This document shows positions 23,856-24,971 of a stretch of DNA of 24,971 nt, in pieces. The stretch is taken from contig JAJRZV010000132.1 in assembly GCA_024275095.1 (NCBI GenBank), positions 1 through 24,971 of the forward strand, written 5' to 3'. Made by a program: the position numbers and the translations under genes. The notes under the pieces were generated by a model. That model had not been told where the DNA came from. It saw only the letters and a list, made by a program, of their open reading frames with translations, and searched no databases. Each line of letters opens with the position of its first letter. The first letter of the stretch is position 1. Origin of the DNA: a bacterium. Its GTDB lineage: Bacteria > JAJRZV01.

Positions 23856-23884
23856 TTGACCAGGCTACACCACCTTTTTACAAT
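23856..23884 (+). promoter_or_regulatory. promoter abutting the cation-efflux gene
   Basis: TTGACC (23856-23861), 17-base spacer, TACAAT (23879-23884), then six bases to ATG 23891. The start codon lies exactly at the predicted +1 position, the clearest leaderless arrangement in the window. No Zur-, Fur- or MerR-type operator was recognised. Confidence 0.55.
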
Positions 23885-23890
23885 GAGAGC

Positions 23891-24796
23891 ATGACTCACG
23901 ACCACAAGGATGAAGTTTTTCCAGCCCAAAGACGTGCACTCATTATTGCACTTGTGATCAATTTTCTGTTTCTCGTTGTTGAGTTCGTAGGGGGACTGCT
24001 TACCAATTCCATGGCACTCATTGCAGATGCAGGGCACATGCTTACAGACGTGATGGCACTGGGTGTAGCACTGTTTGCCCTCAATATTTCCAGGAAGCCG
24101 CCCACGCTTCAGAAAACATACGGGTTCAGGCGTGCAGAGATCATCGCCGCATTTATTAACGGACTTACACTGTGGTTGATTGTTCTCGTCATCATATACG
24201 AGTCGTTTGAACGATTTTTGCACCCACCTGATGTAAAAACCACCGAAATGCTCATCATCGCCATACTCGGGCTTGCTGCCAATGTAGGGAGTTCAATAGC
24301 CGTGTTGCGCCATGCACACGAAAATCTCAACATCAAAGGCGCATTCCTGCACCTCGTGGCAGACGCGCTGGGATCAGTAGGAGTTATCGCTGGTGCAATA
24401 ATTATTTTGCTTACAGGCTGGATGGTGGTTGATCCTATCATCAGCGTACTTATCTGTGTGCTCATTGTGGCAGGGAGCATCGACATTATTAAAGAATCTC
24501 TCAACATTCTCATGCAGGGGACACCTCCCGAACTTGATCTCTCGGCACTAAAGGCGGACCTTCAGGAACTTGAAGGTGTCAGGGATGTTCACGACATGCA
24601 CGCCTGGGCGTTGTCGCGTGGACTTAATGCACTGAGTGCACACGTGGTTGTAGAAAAAGAAGTGAATCATGAAATACTCCTTTCCCAGATTGTAAAGCTG
24701 GTCACTAGTAAGTACCCTGTACATCACGTGACGATACAGATGGAAACCACAAACATTCAGCCTCTCATATGCACCGATTGTGGTGCACCTGTCTAA
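23891..24796 (+). CDS. cation diffusion facilitator, zinc-type
   Basis: Six-span metal/proton antiporter of 301 residues exporting Zn2+ and similar divalent ions from the cytoplasm. The transport site is read as His49 and Asp53 in TM2 (ADAGHMLTD) with His154 and Asp158 in TM5 (HLVADALGS), the His-Asp/His-Asp set typical of zinc-preferring members such as ZitB, rather than the all-Asp TM2 pair. The cytoplasmic domain follows with VRDVHDMHAW and HHVTIQ. The tail ends CTDCGAPV, a Cys-x-x-Cys pair that could add a metal site. The frame is open back to 23630 across the divergent promoter region, but the ATG at 23891 follows a good promoter directly and starts a typical His-containing N-terminus. 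Confidence 0.9.
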   Translation: MTHDHKDEVFPAQRRALIIALVINFLFLVVEFVGGLLTNSMALIADAGHMLTDVMALGVALFALNISRKPPTLQKTYGFRRAEIIAAFINGLTLWLIVLVIIYESFERFLHPPDVKTTEMLIIAILGLAANVGSSIAVLRHAHENLNIKGAFLHLVADALGSVGVIAGAIIILLTGWMVVDPIISVLICVLIVAGSIDIIKESLNILMQGTPPELDLSALKADLQELEGVRDVHDMHAWALSRGLNALSAHVVVEKEVNHEILLSQIVKLVTSKYPVHHVTIQMETTNIQPLICTDCGAPV

Positions 24797-24811
24797 TTAA
24801 AGATAGGTACT

Positions 24812-24971
24812 ATGCCGATCATCACACTGCTTACTGATTTCGGGCTTCAGGATGAATATGTGGGTGCGATGAAAGGAATTATTCTTTCAATCTCTCCAGA
24901 AGCTACAATCGTTGATATTTCCCACATGATTGAACCAGGAGACATACTTCATGCTCAATTTCTCCTTCAAA
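24812..24971 (+). CDS. SAM hydrolase/hydroxide adenosyltransferase (DUF62), 5' part
   Basis: Only the first 53 residues are inside the window. They begin MPIITLLTDFGLQDEYVGAM and continue with GIILSISPEATIVDISH and IEPGDI, the conserved N-terminus of the S-adenosyl-L-methionine hydroxide adenosyltransferases related to the SalL/fluorinase fold. These split SAM to adenosine and methionine. Asp9 and the TDFG segment are the family's substrate-binding start. The gene follows the efflux gene by 15 bp on the same strand with a weak AGGT ribosome site, so it is probably cotranscribed. Confidence 0.9.
   Translation, partial: MPIITLLTDFGLQDEYVGAMKGIILSISPEATIVDISHMIEPGDILHAQFLLQ

Noticed and set aside
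23630-23890. 87-codon upstream extension of the cation-efflux gene
   Set aside because: It runs antisense across the lolD start and the promoter; typical family length and promoter position both favour ATG 23891.
1-24971. CRISPR arrays, tRNA and rRNA genes
   Set aside because: No regularly spaced repeats, no cloverleaf with a conserved T-loop and no rRNA-like stretch were seen on either strand.

Overview
The window looks like part of a Gram-negative bacterial chromosome of moderate GC. The diderm evidence is a BamA outer-membrane assembly gene beside a LolD-type ATPase. I cannot name the species. The mix of paired acyl-CoA dehydrogenases, an arsenate-reductase-type phosphatase and frequent GTG/TTG starts behind strong Shine-Dalgarno sites would fit a deltaproteobacterium-like or Nitrospirota-like anaerobe, but that is inference.

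Region 1 (1-3763, minus strand) holds a chemoreceptor cut by the left window edge and a translationally coupled pair of acyl-CoA dehydrogenase genes. The upstream partner of the pair has lost most family motifs. Region 2 (about 3774-4979, minus) is a scar. It contains an unrecognised 72-codon ORF, a transposase remnant with its central catalytic part deleted and a terminator over its stop codon, and a rimP gene cut off after about 67 codons exactly where an IS-like end begins.

Region 3 (about 5000-17641) is a compact surface-glycan island with alternating strands. On plus lie a heparinase II/III-fold protein and a Wzx-type flippase. On minus lies a coupled cassette of a beta-propeller protein, a methyltransferase and an alkaline-phosphatase-superfamily enzyme. 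A second methyltransferase is on plus, a membrane-anchored GT4 glycosyltransferase and an AsnB-type amidotransferase are on minus, and a third methyltransferase, paralogous to the first, is on plus. No initiating glycosyltransferase, polymerase or chain-length gene is visible.

Region 4 (17774-20355, plus) is an ion-transport operon: a TrkA-N/TrkA-C/universal-stress-type protein followed by a CPA2 antiporter with an unusual Gly-Glu at the ion site. Region 5 (20382-23772, minus) is lolD-bamA-low-molecular-weight phosphatase, with a single-base frameshift in bamA. Region 6 (23891-end, plus) has a zinc-type cation diffusion facilitator and the start of a SAM hydrolase (DUF62).

Points most worth a second look: the beta-propeller protein, in which five successive blade repeats each begin with a histidine; four genes without a Shine-Dalgarno whose start codon falls within a few bases of the transcription start predicted from a -35/-10 promoter, suggesting leaderless initiation; the bamA frameshift; and the rimP/IS scar.
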